Position numbers and translations under genes: made by a program. The notes beneath the pieces are model-generated. The model was not told the DNA's origin. It was given only the letters and a program-made list of their open reading frames with translations, and ran no database searches. From positions 806,001 to 870,000 of the forward strand of contig JAUJEB010000004.1 in assembly GCA_030442055.1 (NCBI GenBank): DNA of 64,000 nucleotides, written 5' to 3'. The DNA is from Agaribacillus aureus. GTDB taxonomy: Bacteria > Bacteroidota > Bacteroidia > Cytophagales > Cyclobacteriaceae. Position 1 is the stretch's first letter. Each line of letters begins with the position of its first letter. Of the stretch, positions 27,180 to 36,649 are shown one piece after another.

Positions 27180-28334
27180 ATGAACAGGTTAGAAACAAAA
27201 ATGAAAATGATAAGCAGGGTAGGTACCTTATGGGTTGCCATGCTTTATGTAGCAAGCAACTACTCATGGGTTTATGCACAAAACGAAGATCACCCTGTTA
27301 AAACCAGGCCGGCACAGCTGACATTTTTCTATCCGGTCGGATCCAATGGCCTCAATTCTTACTATTTTATAAATAATTTCTCCATCAATATGTTGGCTGG
27401 AATTTCCGCAGGGGTAAAAGGTTTGGAACTGGGAGGTCTTGGAAACTTCAATAAGGGGCATGTAACTGGAGCTCAGGCTGCCGGATTAATCAATGCATCC
27501 ACGGGTAATGTAGCGGGACTGCGAATGGCTGGCCTGGTTAACTTTAACAAGGGTTACGCCAACGCAATACAGGCTGCAGGGATCATCAACGCCACTATGG
27601 GACCGGTTAAGGGACTGCAGCTAGCCGGCCTGGCGAATACGCCCGCTAAAGATGTCATCGGGCTTCAGGTAGCAGGTATATTGAACACCAGCCTGGGGCA
27701 CCTTAACGGCTTGCAACTGGGGCTCGTCAATGTCGCTGTCAAAAGTGCTACCGGGTCTCAAATCGGTCTGGTGAACTATACCGGGAAACTTAATGGATTT
27801 CAGCTCGGTTTGGTCAATGTAGCTGACTCGGTGGGCAAAGGTGCTGGCCTGGGGCTTGTCACCTATTACCGCAATGGCTACCATAAATTTGAAATCGAAT
27901 GGAATGAAACTTTTTATCTCAATGCTACTTTTAAATCCGGGGTCGAAAAGTTTTATATGATCTATACAGTTGGTTTCAAAACCAAAAATAACCGGACCTT
28001 CTGGGCACCTGGTATCGGAGTCGGCAGCCTTTTTCAGCTTTCACAAGGATTGGCACTCAACGCCGACCTCATTACAAGCCAGGTCAACGAAGACGAATGG
28101 TGGACCAACAAACTCAATTTGCTTAATACTTTAAAGTTTAATTTTTCATTTAGCTTCACCGATGAGCTCGCCATCTTCGCAGGTCCCAGCTTCAATGTTG
28201 TGGTATCTGACCTCGAAGATGTTGAAGGCGCTGTAGTCGGAGATAGCTTTAGCCCATGGGATTTTTACGATAAAACACGCGGGGGCAGCCGGGTAAAAAT
28301 GTATATAGGTTTTAACGCTGGTATACGCTTCTAA
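27180..28334 (+). CDS. Surface-repeat protein without STN domain (paralogue of 25002-26954)
   Basis: This 384-residue protein has a signal peptide (cleavage probably after VYAQ). Residues about 81-228 form about six 16-residue repeats of type GAQAAGLINASTGNVA, then shorter units such as GLQLGLVNVAVKSAT and GFQLGLVNVADS. The C-terminal block (NGYHKFEIEWNETFYLNATFK...) aligns with NGYNKLELFTNE in the product of the preceding gene, showing the two are paralogues. It lacks the STN and carboxypeptidase-like domains. The C-terminal beta-rich part suggests outer-membrane insertion. It lies 225 bp after the STN gene and 40 bp before the TonB-receptor gene. The function is unknown. Confidence 0.75.
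   Translation: MNRLETKMKMISRVGTLWVAMLYVASNYSWVYAQNEDHPVKTRPAQLTFFYPVGSNGLNSYYFINNFSINMLAGISAGVKGLELGGLGNFNKGHVTGAQAAGLINASTGNVAGLRMAGLVNFNKGYANAIQAAGIINATMGPVKGLQLAGLANTPAKDVIGLQVAGILNTSLGHLNGLQLGLVNVAVKSATGSQIGLVNYTGKLNGFQLGLVNVADSVGKGAGLGLVTYYRNGYHKFEIEWNETFYLNATFKSGVEKFYMIYTVGFKTKNNRTFWAPGIGVGSLFQLSQGLALNADLITSQVNEDEWWTNKLNLLNTLKFNFSFSFTDELAIFAGPSFNVVVSDLEDVEGAVVGDSFSPWDFYDKTRGGSRVKMYIGFNAGIRF
27420..27863 (+). repeat. Coding tandem repeats of the second surface-repeat protein
   Basis: Six 48-bp units encode G-x-x-x-A-G-h-x-N motifs. They are followed by three shorter units with the core QhGLVN. The pattern is the same family as 25845-26486, so the two arrays descend from a common protein. 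Confidence 0.8.
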
Positions 28335-28374
28335 AACCCGCTTAAAAAAAACACAAATTTTAAAACCAGAAATA

Positions 28375-30735
28375 ATGAACTATCGAATCATAACATTCAT
28401 AGCAAGGATATTACTATATCTAATTTTACCAACATTTGCCGCACTTGGGCAGGAAACATTGCACCAGACAGTCAAAGGTACCATCACCGACCTGGACAGC
28501 AATTCACCCATTATTGGCGCCAACGTAATTGTTTTGAATTCCGACCCGATACTAGGCAGCAACACAGATATTAACGGCGACTTTCGTATTGAAAAAGTCC
28601 CTATAGGCCGCATCACGCTTGTTATCACCAGTATTGGCTATGAGCAGCGCGTTATCGCTGATATTGTCGTAGGCGCCGGAAAAGAGGTGGTTGTTAATGC
28701 TCCGCTGCAAGAGTCACTAGTTAAATTGGAAGAAATAGTGGTTACCGATCGCGCGCATAAATCCGAGGTCTCTAATGAAATGGTCCAGGTCAGTGGCCGT
28801 ACCTTTTCGGTAGAAGAGACCAATCGCTACGCTGGCACTTTCAACGACCCGGCCAGGGCAGTATCAAGTTTTGCCGGCATTCAGGGCAATGCCGAAGGCA
28901 GCAATCATATCGTGGTACGTGGTAATTCTCCAAATAATGTACAATGGAGAATGGAGGGCATTGAAATTCCAAACCCAAATCACTTTGCGGAAGAAGGGTC
29001 GTCGGGAGCATCAATTAATATCTTAAATGGGAAAATGCTGGCAAATTCGGATTTTTATACCGGCGCATTTACCTCGGATTATAGCAACGTCCTGGCCGGC
29101 GTTTTTGATATGAAAATGCGTACCGGCAACAGAGACAACCGGGAGTACTCAGTCGGCGTGGGTATCCTGGGTACCGACATAACATTGGAAGGACCCTTTG
29201 TAAAGGGCGGTAAGTCCTCTTACCTCGCCAATTACCGGTATTCAACATTAGGATTAATCGACAACCTGGGCATCGTAGATTTTGGTGGGGTGCCCAAATA
29301 CCAGGACCTGGCTTTCAAGCTTTCCTTTCCTACCAAAAATGCCGGACTTTTTACACTTTTTGGTATAGGAGGCTTAAGCTCCATTAAAGATGACATTGAA
29401 GATGAAGAAACCGATGAAATCATTGGCAAAGACGATTTTACAGCATCCATGGGGACGATAAACCTTAGTCACACCTATTTCTTTAACAGTAACAACTCCA
29501 TTGAAAGTTTTTTATCACTGTCGCAAAATGGCAGCGGTTATGAGCTAAAGGAAAACAAGACAGACCCCAATGTGTTTGAAAAAACATTTAAGGATGAATT
29601 AAATAAATTTACCATGACTGCCGGCACATCGTTCCTGACCAAAATCAACGCCAAAAATACATTAAAGACCGGTATCAATTATCAGCATTTTCTATTCGAC
29701 TTTGAACAGGAATTCCTAAACAATCAGAATGTGCTTGAAACCTGGTTAAGTGACGATGGTGATGCCGGCATGGTGCGTACATACGCTACCTGGAAGCACA
29801 GACTAAATGATGACTGGACCATTACCGGCGGACTGAATTATACAAACTTCCTGCTCAACAACAGTCAGGCGCTGGAGCCCAGGGCTTCGGTAAAATACCA
29901 GTTAAATGAAACCCAGTCAATTTCTGCCGGATTTGGGATGCATAGTCAGCTGGCGTCGCTACCTGCTTATCACTCACTGGTGGAAAATGAGGCCGGTATC
30001 AGAACCCGCCCCAATCTCGATCTGGATTTGATGAGGGCTGTCCATTACGTACTGGGATATGATAGGGTGATTAATGAAAATCTGTTTTTCAAAACTGAAA
30101 TCTACTACCAGGATCTGTATGATGTGCCCGTGGAAAATGATCCGACCAGCAGTTACTCGCTGATCAATGCTACTGACGGGTTCACCGACAGGGCCCTTGT
30201 TAATGAAGGAACCGGGGTAAACTATGGTATTGAGCTGACGCTGGAGCGGTATTTTAATAGAAATTATTACTTTCTCATCACCGGGTCTTTATATCAATCT
30301 AAATATACTGCATTGGACGGTATAGAAAGAGACAACCGTTTCAATGGGAATTACCTCACCAACTTTCTCTTTGGCAAGGAAATATATGTCGGCGGCTCAA
30401 AAAATAAGGTGTTAAGCCTGAATACCAAAGTGAGTTGGAGCGGGGGTCGTCGATTTACCAGGGTGGATCTCGAAGCCAGCAGGGAACTTGGCCGTGCAGT
30501 ATTCGATGAAGCCAATGCTTTTAGCGAACAAGGTGATGATATTTTCAAATGGGATTTATCCTTTTCCTATAGCTGGAACAAGAAAAGAACCAGACAGGAG
30601 ATCAATCTGTCCATTCAAAATGCAACCAATAATAAAGGCCAGGTCGATCAGTATTATGACGATCTGGAAAATAAAATAGAAACCAGTGAGCAATTGCCCA
30701 TGTTTCCAACCATCATGTATACATTAGAATTTTAA
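28375..30735 (+). CDS. TonB-dependent receptor with carboxypeptidase-like N-terminal domain
   Basis: This 786-residue outer-membrane receptor has a signal peptide followed by a carboxypeptidase-regulatory-like domain (VKGTITDLDSNSPIIGANVIV, about 33-115). A TonB-box-like LEEIVVTD and a plug domain (RAVSSFAGIQGNAEGSNHIVVRG) come next, then a beta-barrel ending in MYTLEF. It has no STN domain; that domain is on the protein encoded at 25002. It lacks the SusC signature and has no SusD partner. Within this operon it is the probable transporter half of a split signalling system. A terminator at 30777-30804 closes the operon. Confidence 0.9.
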   Translation: MNYRIITFIARILLYLILPTFAALGQETLHQTVKGTITDLDSNSPIIGANVIVLNSDPILGSNTDINGDFRIEKVPIGRITLVITSIGYEQRVIADIVVGAGKEVVVNAPLQESLVKLEEIVVTDRAHKSEVSNEMVQVSGRTFSVEETNRYAGTFNDPARAVSSFAGIQGNAEGSNHIVVRGNSPNNVQWRMEGIEIPNPNHFAEEGSSGASINILNGKMLANSDFYTGAFTSDYSNVLAGVFDMKMRTGNRDNREYSVGVGILGTDITLEGPFVKGGKSSYLANYRYSTLGLIDNLGIVDFGGVPKYQDLAFKLSFPTKNAGLFTLFGIGGLSSIKDDIEDEETDEIIGKDDFTASMGTINLSHTYFFNSNNSIESFLSLSQNGSGYELKENKTDPNVFEKTFKDELNKFTMTAGTSFLTKINAKNTLKTGINYQHFLFDFEQEFLNNQNVLETWLSDDGDAGMVRTYATWKHRLNDDWTITGGLNYTNFLLNNSQALEPRASVKYQLNETQSISAGFGMHSQLASLPAYHSLVENEAGIRTRPNLDLDLMRAVHYVLGYDRVINENLFFKTEIYYQDLYDVPVENDPTSSYSLINATDGFTDRALVNEGTGVNYGIELTLERYFNRNYYFLITGSLYQSKYTALDGIERDNRFNGNYLTNFLFGKEIYVGGSKNKVLSLNTKVSWSGGRRFTRVDLEASRELGRAVFDEANAFSEQGDDIFKWDLSFSYSWNKKRTRQEINLSIQNATNNKGQVDQYYDDLENKIETSEQLPMFPTIMYTLEF

Positions 30736-30776
30736 GGAATTTATTGAAAGAAAATCGTGCAGTTCTCTTTCTAATC

Positions 30777-30804
30777 AACCTGGCAGTTAATGCCAGGTTT
30801 TTTC
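30777..30804 (+). terminator. Rho-independent terminator after the TonB-receptor operon
   Basis: AACCTGGCA (30777-30785), loop GTTAA and TGCCAGGTT (30791-30799) form a perfect 9-bp stem running into a T tract. It closes the operon that starts at the ECF sigma promoter. Confidence 0.92.
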
Positions 30805-30836
30805 TCTTATAGGCCACACTGGCAGATTATTAATTT

Positions 30837-30844
30837 TAGATTTG
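30837..30844 (+). promoter_or_regulatory. Possible -7 box of the FtsX-type permease gene
   Basis: TAGATTTG matches the Bacteroidota -7 consensus TAnnTTTG, 45 bases before the ATG at 30890 and just after a terminator. No TTTG is present 19 bases upstream, so the match is partial. Confidence 0.4.
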
Positions 30845-30889
30845 CACTAATAATTTTAACTTACCTGTACATTCAGAACATAAGGGCTT

Positions 30890-33280
30890 ATGTTTAAGAA
30901 TTACATGACCATTGTACGGCGTAACTTAGCCAGTCAGCCTGTCTATACCATTTTGAACCTAACCTGCCTTACTGCGGGTATAGCGGCGGTATTGTATATT
31001 TTACTATATCTCAATTTTGAGCTTAAGTATGATCGCTTTCATACTAAGGCCGATCGGATTTTCCGTGTAGAAACCACCTCTATTAAAACGCACGAAAAGG
31101 TGATGGATGTCGAGTGGAGGTCAACACCGGCTAATCTGGGTCCTTTCATAATGCAAGATTACTCAGGAATAGAGAATTACGTGAGAATCTTTCAATTCTG
31201 GCAAAACGAAAGTGTAAAATTTCATTTTGCAAGCAAATCCCTTGAGGAAGAAGATGTTTTTGCAGTAGATGCCACAGTATTTCAAACCTTCTCATTTAAT
31301 TTAATAAGTGGAGACCCGTTAACAGCCCTTGACGGTCCAAACAAAATTGTTCTCTCCAAAGGCCTGGCTCATCGAATTTTTGGCGATGAGGATCCGGTAG
31401 GCAAAATACTGACAAGTAGCCTGGTCCATACAATTCCGGATACTGACAGGAATTACGCTCTGACGGTGACAGGAGTTTACCGTGACAATCCCAAAAACAC
31501 TCTCCTAACCGCCAAGGCTATGATTTCTTCAGAGACTGACCCACACCTGGAAGCGTACTATTTCAATTCATTCAATGTTTATACATTTCTACTGTTGGAT
31601 CATCTGACAAATCCTGGTACCATCGCCTCATGGCTGCCTGAGATATACAAAAAATACCTGAACGCTGAACGAGAGCCAGTTTTGATTAGCGCTAGTCATG
31701 AACTCGTTCCGCTTACAAAAATCCATTTGAATGAAACCGGCGGCCCCCTTTATATTTATATATTTAGTGTGGTGTCCTTGCTATTACTTCTTATTGCAGG
31801 TATTAGTTATGTCAACCTTGTGATTGCCAGGGCTAAAGGAAGAGGGGTGGAAATAGGCATCCGTAAAGTTATGGGTTCACATAGGTGGCAAATAGCTATT
31901 CAGTTCTTAAGTGAATCTTTACTTTTTACATTTGCTTCATTAGTTATAGCTATAGGAATGGTAATCGTTTCCATTGATTTCCTGAATAAAATGCTAGGTT
32001 TACAGCTGGAGATCTGGCACTTAACACAGTCTCCGATACCTTTCGGTATCATAGCCATTATGCTATTACTTGGTATTTTAGGAGGGGGTTATCCCGCTTT
32101 TTTCATGTCCTCATTTGAACCCGTGGGTGTTATGAAAGGCTTCCTGGTGAAGTCGACTCCGGTACGCACAAGTCTTGTTACCATCCAATTAATAGTTGTC
32201 ATTTTTGTAGTTACATGTACAGGCTTAATCTATGGTCAGTTGCAATATTTAAGGAATAAGAATCTCGGCTTTAATAAGGAGTTGGTGATCATGCTTACAC
32301 TTCCGGAACAAAGTGAAATCAAAGATTGGCAAGTTATGAAAAATGCCTTGGCACAAAGTCCCCTTGTTTCATCTTCCGGTACCTCAAGTTTTATTCCGGG
32401 AGCAGGTAACATGAGAATAGGGCCGGTAAGCGCAGAAAATTCTGTGGAACAGGAGCAAAGATTTGCATACATAGGTAGGATCGACTATGATTTTTTGGCT
32501 ACAATGGGCATAGAAATCGTATCGGGCAGAAATTTCTCACCGGATTTCCCTGGTGACGCCTCTCAGGCAGTTATTGTTAATGAGACCTTTGTAAATAATT
32601 TTAACATGAAGGATCCTTTGGCAAAAAAAATACGATTTGGTGGTAAGGGAAATCCCAATTTCTTTCAGGTGGTAGGAATAGTGAAAGACTTTCATCAAAA
32701 TTCCCTTTACGATTCTATCCAATCTCAAATGTTTCTATTTAGGCCCTCTAACAATCTATCCGTTAAAATTTCAAAAAATCTCCAGGCGGCAATGGATCAC
32801 ATTAAAAGAAGTTGGGAGCAAGTGTTTCCTAATTCCGCTTTTACTTATAAATTTCTTGATGATCAACTACAAAGTGTCTATGAAGCTGATCAGGTGCGGG
32901 GAAAAGTATTCTTTTCATTATCGTTGCTTACCATAGTTATATCTTTCCTGGGTCTGTTTGGGCTGGCATCTTATCTTGCAACGCAACGGGTAAGGGAAAT
33001 TGGCATTCGCAAGATTCTGGGAGCCGGGTTGCTGGATGTCATTTTGTTAATGACACGAGATTTTCTCTTAATGGTAGTTATTGCGGCCATTCCCGGTTTT
33101 ACTATCGCCTGGTTTACATTCAGCCAATGGTTAGAAAAATTCGCCTTCCGGATCCAAATAGATTATTTCCTATTTGGTATTGTGTTGTTATTCACACTTT
33201 TACTAACTTTTGTAACCACCGGCCTGCATGCTATTCGGTCCGCCCGACTCAATCCGGCCGATGCGCTGAGGCGCAATTAA
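30890..33280 (+). CDS. MacB/FtsX-family ABC transporter permease
   Basis: This 796-residue inner-membrane protein has two FtsX-type modules. A first membrane helix near 20-42 is followed by a large MacB-like periplasmic domain (KADRIFRVETTS...). A three-helix FtsX block at about 290-420 includes GIRKVMGSHRWQIAIQFLSESLL. A second periplasmic domain and a final FtsX block follow, with REIGIRKILGAGLLDVILLMTRDFL. Such duplicated permeases are common in Bacteroidota and couple ATP hydrolysis to periplasmic or lipoprotein transport by mechanotransmission. No ATPase gene is adjacent, so the partner must be encoded elsewhere. The substrate is unknown. Confidence 0.92.
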   Translation: MFKNYMTIVRRNLASQPVYTILNLTCLTAGIAAVLYILLYLNFELKYDRFHTKADRIFRVETTSIKTHEKVMDVEWRSTPANLGPFIMQDYSGIENYVRIFQFWQNESVKFHFASKSLEEEDVFAVDATVFQTFSFNLISGDPLTALDGPNKIVLSKGLAHRIFGDEDPVGKILTSSLVHTIPDTDRNYALTVTGVYRDNPKNTLLTAKAMISSETDPHLEAYYFNSFNVYTFLLLDHLTNPGTIASWLPEIYKKYLNAEREPVLISASHELVPLTKIHLNETGGPLYIYIFSVVSLLLLLIAGISYVNLVIARAKGRGVEIGIRKVMGSHRWQIAIQFLSESLLFTFASLVIAIGMVIVSIDFLNKMLGLQLEIWHLTQSPIPFGIIAIMLLLGILGGGYPAFFMSSFEPVGVMKGFLVKSTPVRTSLVTIQLIVVIFVVTCTGLIYGQLQYLRNKNLGFNKELVIMLTLPEQSEIKDWQVMKNALAQSPLVSSSGTSSFIPGAGNMRIGPVSAENSVEQEQRFAYIGRIDYDFLATMGIEIVSGRNFSPDFPGDASQAVIVNETFVNNFNMKDPLAKKIRFGGKGNPNFFQVVGIVKDFHQNSLYDSIQSQMFLFRPSNNLSVKISKNLQAAMDHIKRSWEQVFPNSAFTYKFLDDQLQSVYEADQVRGKVFFSLSLLTIVISFLGLFGLASYLATQRVREIGIRKILGAGLLDVILLMTRDFLLMVVIAAIPGFTIAWFTFSQWLEKFAFRIQIDYFLFGIVLLFTLLLTFVTTGLHAIRSARLNPADALRRN

Positions 33281-33391
33281 GAATTAGAAAGGACATATTA
33301 AACAGCAAATTCAGCATAAAAACGTATCTTTCCTTTTTGTACCCAGCCAATATTTTTATACTTAAAAAATTACCGTCACATTTCAAATTAT

Positions 33392-33982
33392 TTGGTATTG
33401 ATCTTAGCAAAAGAAACTGACCTGGCACAAGTAGTTAAACTAATAACTCGATCCTTTGACAAAAACAAGAGTGTAAACTATGTTGTAAAGCAAGATAAAA
33501 AACGTATTCGGCGTATCGAAAGACTTGCTGAATATGCATTTCGGGTATGTTATGCCTTTGGCGAAGTCTGGATGTCAGAAGATAAAAATGCTTGTGCACT
33601 TTTCCTATTCTCTGAAAAAAAACGACTGACCTTAAATGCCATTTGGTGGGATCTCAAATTAGCCTTTGGTACCATTGGAATCTCCCGGGTGTCAAAAGTA
33701 TTGACCAGGGAAGGAAAAGTCAAAAAACAACATCCTCAAAACACCCACTATTGTTACCTCTGGTTTATCGGTGTTGATCCCAATCATCAGAAAAAGGGCC
33801 TTGGAAGTCAACTTTTGCGACAACTCATTGACAAATGCCGACAATGGCAAAGGCCCATTTATCTGGAAACTTCTGTTTCATCTAATCTCAAGTGGTACAA
33901 ATCATTGGGGTTTGAGCAGTACCGGACCATCCAATTTGACTATGAATTGTTTCTGTTGAGAAAAAATGATCCGGTAACCTGA
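33392..33982 (+). CDS. GNAT-family N-acetyltransferase
   Basis: This 196-residue protein has the GNAT acetyl-CoA-binding motif A, WFIGVDPNHQKKGLGSQLLRQL (Q/R-x-x-G-x-G/A as QKKGLG). It ends with the SLGFEQYRT pattern common in the last strands of the fold. It starts with TTG at 33392 and no in-frame ATG was found nearby upstream. It is cytoplasmic. The acceptor is unknown. It lies 111 bp after the permease gene and may be an independent gene. It is convergent with the GH109-type gene. Confidence 0.82.
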   Translation: MVLILAKETDLAQVVKLITRSFDKNKSVNYVVKQDKKRIRRIERLAEYAFRVCYAFGEVWMSEDKNACALFLFSEKKRLTLNAIWWDLKLAFGTIGISRVSKVLTREGKVKKQHPQNTHYCYLWFIGVDPNHQKKGLGSQLLRQLIDKCRQWQRPIYLETSVSSNLKWYKSLGFEQYRTIQFDYELFLLRKNDPVT

Positions 33983-34017
33983 TACCTTGTAAATCTGTAG
34001 TCTACCACATAAAATTC

Positions 34018-35418
34018 TTAAAGATTAGCCATTATGCCGTAAGGTCTTTCAGCCTGCCAATTTCCCCTTGTAAAATCAGGGAATTTCACAGGAATATTGC
34101 CCAGCTCTATAGACACTTTTGAAAGTGGGGTAATCACCGACCAATCAGCACCGTCGTAAACATCCATATCGAGCGGTAATCCACGGTTAAGATTATCTAT
34201 CAACCGGTATATTTGCACAAAATCCATTCCTCCGTGTCCACCATACTGGGCTATTTCGTTTTTCAGTTTGTCCCAAATCGGATGTTTGTATTTTTCTTTC
34301 ATCTCTTTATATTCTGCCTCTGAAAGCCAGTGGTGCCCTCCTTTGACACTGTTCATTGACAGCCGGCTTGGATAACCCTCGTGATAGGCCTTGGTACCTG
34401 CTAACGCGTTTATGCGACTATAAGGCCGGGGCGTTACAACATCGTGTTGCAGTAGAATAGAGCGGCCCTTGGCTGTTTTAATAAGACAGTTATTCATGTC
34501 GCCATGAGTGAAATCCTTTCTATTATAAAATTCATTGTCACTTTCAACTGTGGCGCTATGCTCGCTTAAGGAAGCTTCAAGACTACTCATGGAAACCAGG
34601 TGGCTAAAGCGATCTCCCCTGGCGATTCCCAGATACTGGGCAACCGGTCCTAAACCATGTGTGGGATATAAGTTCCCGTCACTCTTAATATGATGGCGGA
34701 TCCGCCATTGATTATAGTAACCTGTCTTACTAAACATATTTTCCCGAAGATCGTGGATATAGGCGGCCTCGGCATAGGTTAAGGTTCCAAAAACACCTTG
34801 CTGAACCATATTGAGTATCCAAAGTTCTTCGTCCCCATAACAAACATTTTCCATCATCATACAATTTCGCTGCGTTGCCTCAGCGGTATCAACCAGGTCC
34901 CAACAACCCTCCAGGGTCACCGCTGCGGGAACTTCCAGGGCCACGTGTTTTCCCTGCTGCATAGAATAGACAGACATAGGGACATGATCATTCCAGGGCG
35001 TGGCAATAACAACGAGGTCAATGTCGTCTCGCTGCATCATTTCCTTCCAGGAATCGGCAGTTCCGGTATATACCGACGGCTTATTCTTTTCCTTTTTCAG
35101 AAATTCCATGGCCTTATCGGTCTGCGATTTTCTAATGTCACAGATGGCAGTAATTTTGGCTTTTGGATAAAGGGCGTTGACATGTCTTAAATGCCCGAAA
35201 CCGCGATTTCCCAACCCTATAAATGCTACTTTAACCTCCTTGATAGGATCCATTTTTAAACCCATCACTGACTTTCCGGCAGGCTGCCTTTTTTCGCTAA
35301 TCGCCTGTAGCCGTTCCTCTATCACATCTTTTGCGTAGGTTCCGGTAATCGGTAACCCCAGAAATGAGCCCGTTACTGCGGACAGCTTAATAAATTTTCT
35401 TCGGTTTTGCTTGTTCAT
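34018..35418 (-). CDS. Gfo/Idh/MocA-fold GH109-type glycosidase with Tat signal
   Basis: This 466-residue protein has a twin-arginine signal (NRRKFIK, R6-R7) and a Rossmann NAD-binding motif, VAFIGLGNRGFGHL, at 64-77. The block NLYPTHGLGPVAQYL at 249-263 matches the GH109 subgroup. GH109 enzymes use bound NAD to hydrolyse glycosides, classically alpha-N-acetylgalactosaminides, and the Tat route lets them be exported with cofactor in place. The nearby SGNH esterase, NahK-like kinase and sulfatases fit an N-acetylhexosamine glycan substrate. Gfo/Idh/MocA proteins can be plain dehydrogenases, so the GH109 call rests on the HGLGP block. Confidence 0.87.
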   Translation of the reverse strand: MNKQNRRKFIKLSAVTGSFLGLPITGTYAKDVIEERLQAISEKRQPAGKSVMGLKMDPIKEVKVAFIGLGNRGFGHLRHVNALYPKAKITAICDIRKSQTDKAMEFLKKEKNKPSVYTGTADSWKEMMQRDDIDLVVIATPWNDHVPMSVYSMQQGKHVALEVPAAVTLEGCWDLVDTAEATQRNCMMMENVCYGDEELWILNMVQQGVFGTLTYAEAAYIHDLRENMFSKTGYYNQWRIRHHIKSDGNLYPTHGLGPVAQYLGIARGDRFSHLVSMSSLEASLSEHSATVESDNEFYNRKDFTHGDMNNCLIKTAKGRSILLQHDVVTPRPYSRINALAGTKAYHEGYPSRLSMNSVKGGHHWLSEAEYKEMKEKYKHPIWDKLKNEIAQYGGHGGMDFVQIYRLIDNLNRGLPLDMDVYDGADWSVITPLSKVSIELGNIPVKFPDFTRGNWQAERPYGIMANL

Positions 35419-35465
35419 GGCTAATATGCTTTTATTTAAATTTCATTTCAGATTAAATTCCGAGA

Positions 35466-36437
35466 TTATTTTTTGGTTGATATTTCACGATCTAACCGCG
35501 CTACCTCCATCTCAATATCGTCAATATGATCTTGTTTCACAGTATCTTTTCTGATATACCCAACAAACTTTAACCAGCCTTCAGAGCGCAACTTCCTCCT
35601 CGCGTCAACGAGTTGAAAAAGGTTATCTGACTCGACGCTATCAGCCAGCGTTTTAATATCCTGATCAAATGTGTATCCAAAACTTTTCAAAAACTGCTGT
35701 GCTATAAAAAGATGTCCTGAAGCGGAAGGATGAATGCCATCAGTTGAATAACTGAATGATGGGTTTTGTGATCTTAGCGTCATTATCTGTGCTTTCATGG
35801 GACCGTGGACATCAATAACCCGTATATCAGCATCATTGAGCGATTGTAGCCATTCGCTATAATCACCCAGGACTGAGTCATAATTTTCGTAGGGATGTAA
35901 ATAACTAAAGTCAGTGGCACCGTCATCAACAACTCGTTCGGCAAGGGGTAATGGATCAAAAACAGGTGGCGACATCAAAATAGCCTTAGCGCCTACCCCA
36001 TTAATTTGCTGTAGCAAATGATGAATACCTTCCCGAAATCGCTCCATTCTGTCAGGAGATTGAGGGTGATAAATGCCGTCATTCATGCCGTAGCAAGCCA
36101 CCACTATATCCGGCTTAATTTTTTGAAGGGCTCTTTCAAGTCGCTCTCGCAGGCATGGGCGGGGAAAGGGATGGGCCAGCTCGCTAAGACAAGAAACCGT
36201 TTCACTACTTAACCCAATACTAATGATATCAATTCGATCAGCCGGAAATTGCTTTCGGAGGTAATATTCGATATAGCTCACATAACCACCTTGATTGGTA
36301 ATACTGTTACCCAGAAATAAAACCCTTTTATTCACCAATATAGCGGCTTCAGGAACTGTTTTCTTTTCACAGGAAATCAGAACCATCAAGAGGAGAAAAA
36401 AGGTAAAGTAAAATTTCAAAGTGATCCGTTTCATCAT
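35466..36437 (-). CDS. SGNH/GDSL-family esterase lipoprotein
   Basis: This 323-residue lipoprotein has its cysteine at C23 (VLISC). The SGNH blocks are FLGNSITNQGG (nucleophile S45), a Gly in block II, GMND in block III, and DGIHPSASGH with the catalytic Asp and His. It would remove acyl groups, often acetyl, from sugars or polysaccharides at the periplasmic or outer surface. It is followed 47 bp later by the GH109-type gene on the same strand, so the pair probably deacylates and then cleaves a glycan. The exact ester is unknown. Confidence 0.85.
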   Translation of the reverse strand: MMKRITLKFYFTFFLLLMVLISCEKKTVPEAAILVNKRVLFLGNSITNQGGYVSYIEYYLRKQFPADRIDIISIGLSSETVSCLSELAHPFPRPCLRERLERALQKIKPDIVVACYGMNDGIYHPQSPDRMERFREGIHHLLQQINGVGAKAILMSPPVFDPLPLAERVVDDGATDFSYLHPYENYDSVLGDYSEWLQSLNDADIRVIDVHGPMKAQIMTLRSQNPSFSYSTDGIHPSASGHLFIAQQFLKSFGYTFDQDIKTLADSVESDNLFQLVDARRKLRSEGWLKFVGYIRKDTVKQDHIDDIEMEVARLDREISTKK

Positions 36438-36443
36438 GGAAAA

Positions 36444-36649
36444 TTATTGCCGGCCTTTTTTCAACGTAAATGTATTTTTCGACCAATAACCCAAATGGTT
36501 GAATAAGGTATCAGTATGGCCATTGTCAATGGCATGCCAATCGTGATTTTTACAGCTGTTAGTAACCTTTATCCTGTAATTCATGATTTTGGTTTCAAAA
36601 GTATTCCCGTTTGATTCATCCGTTAATTTTCAATTTAATCTGCAGCACA
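36444..36649 (-). pseudogene. Possible broken small gene between kinase and esterase genes
   Basis: The minus strand has a 46-residue ORF (36584 to 36444) with protein-like composition: CKNHDWHAIDNGHTDTLF, then YWSKNTFTLKKG. Its stop lies 6 bases before the esterase ATG. The frame stays open upstream of this ATG, back to a TGA near 36625. Just before that TGA another frame reads NDVLQIKLK, starting next to the kinase stop codon. A one-base shift would join both into about 65 residues. It looks like either the decayed C-terminus of a larger secreted enzyme or a short gene with a frameshift. No family is recognised. Confidence 0.35.
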
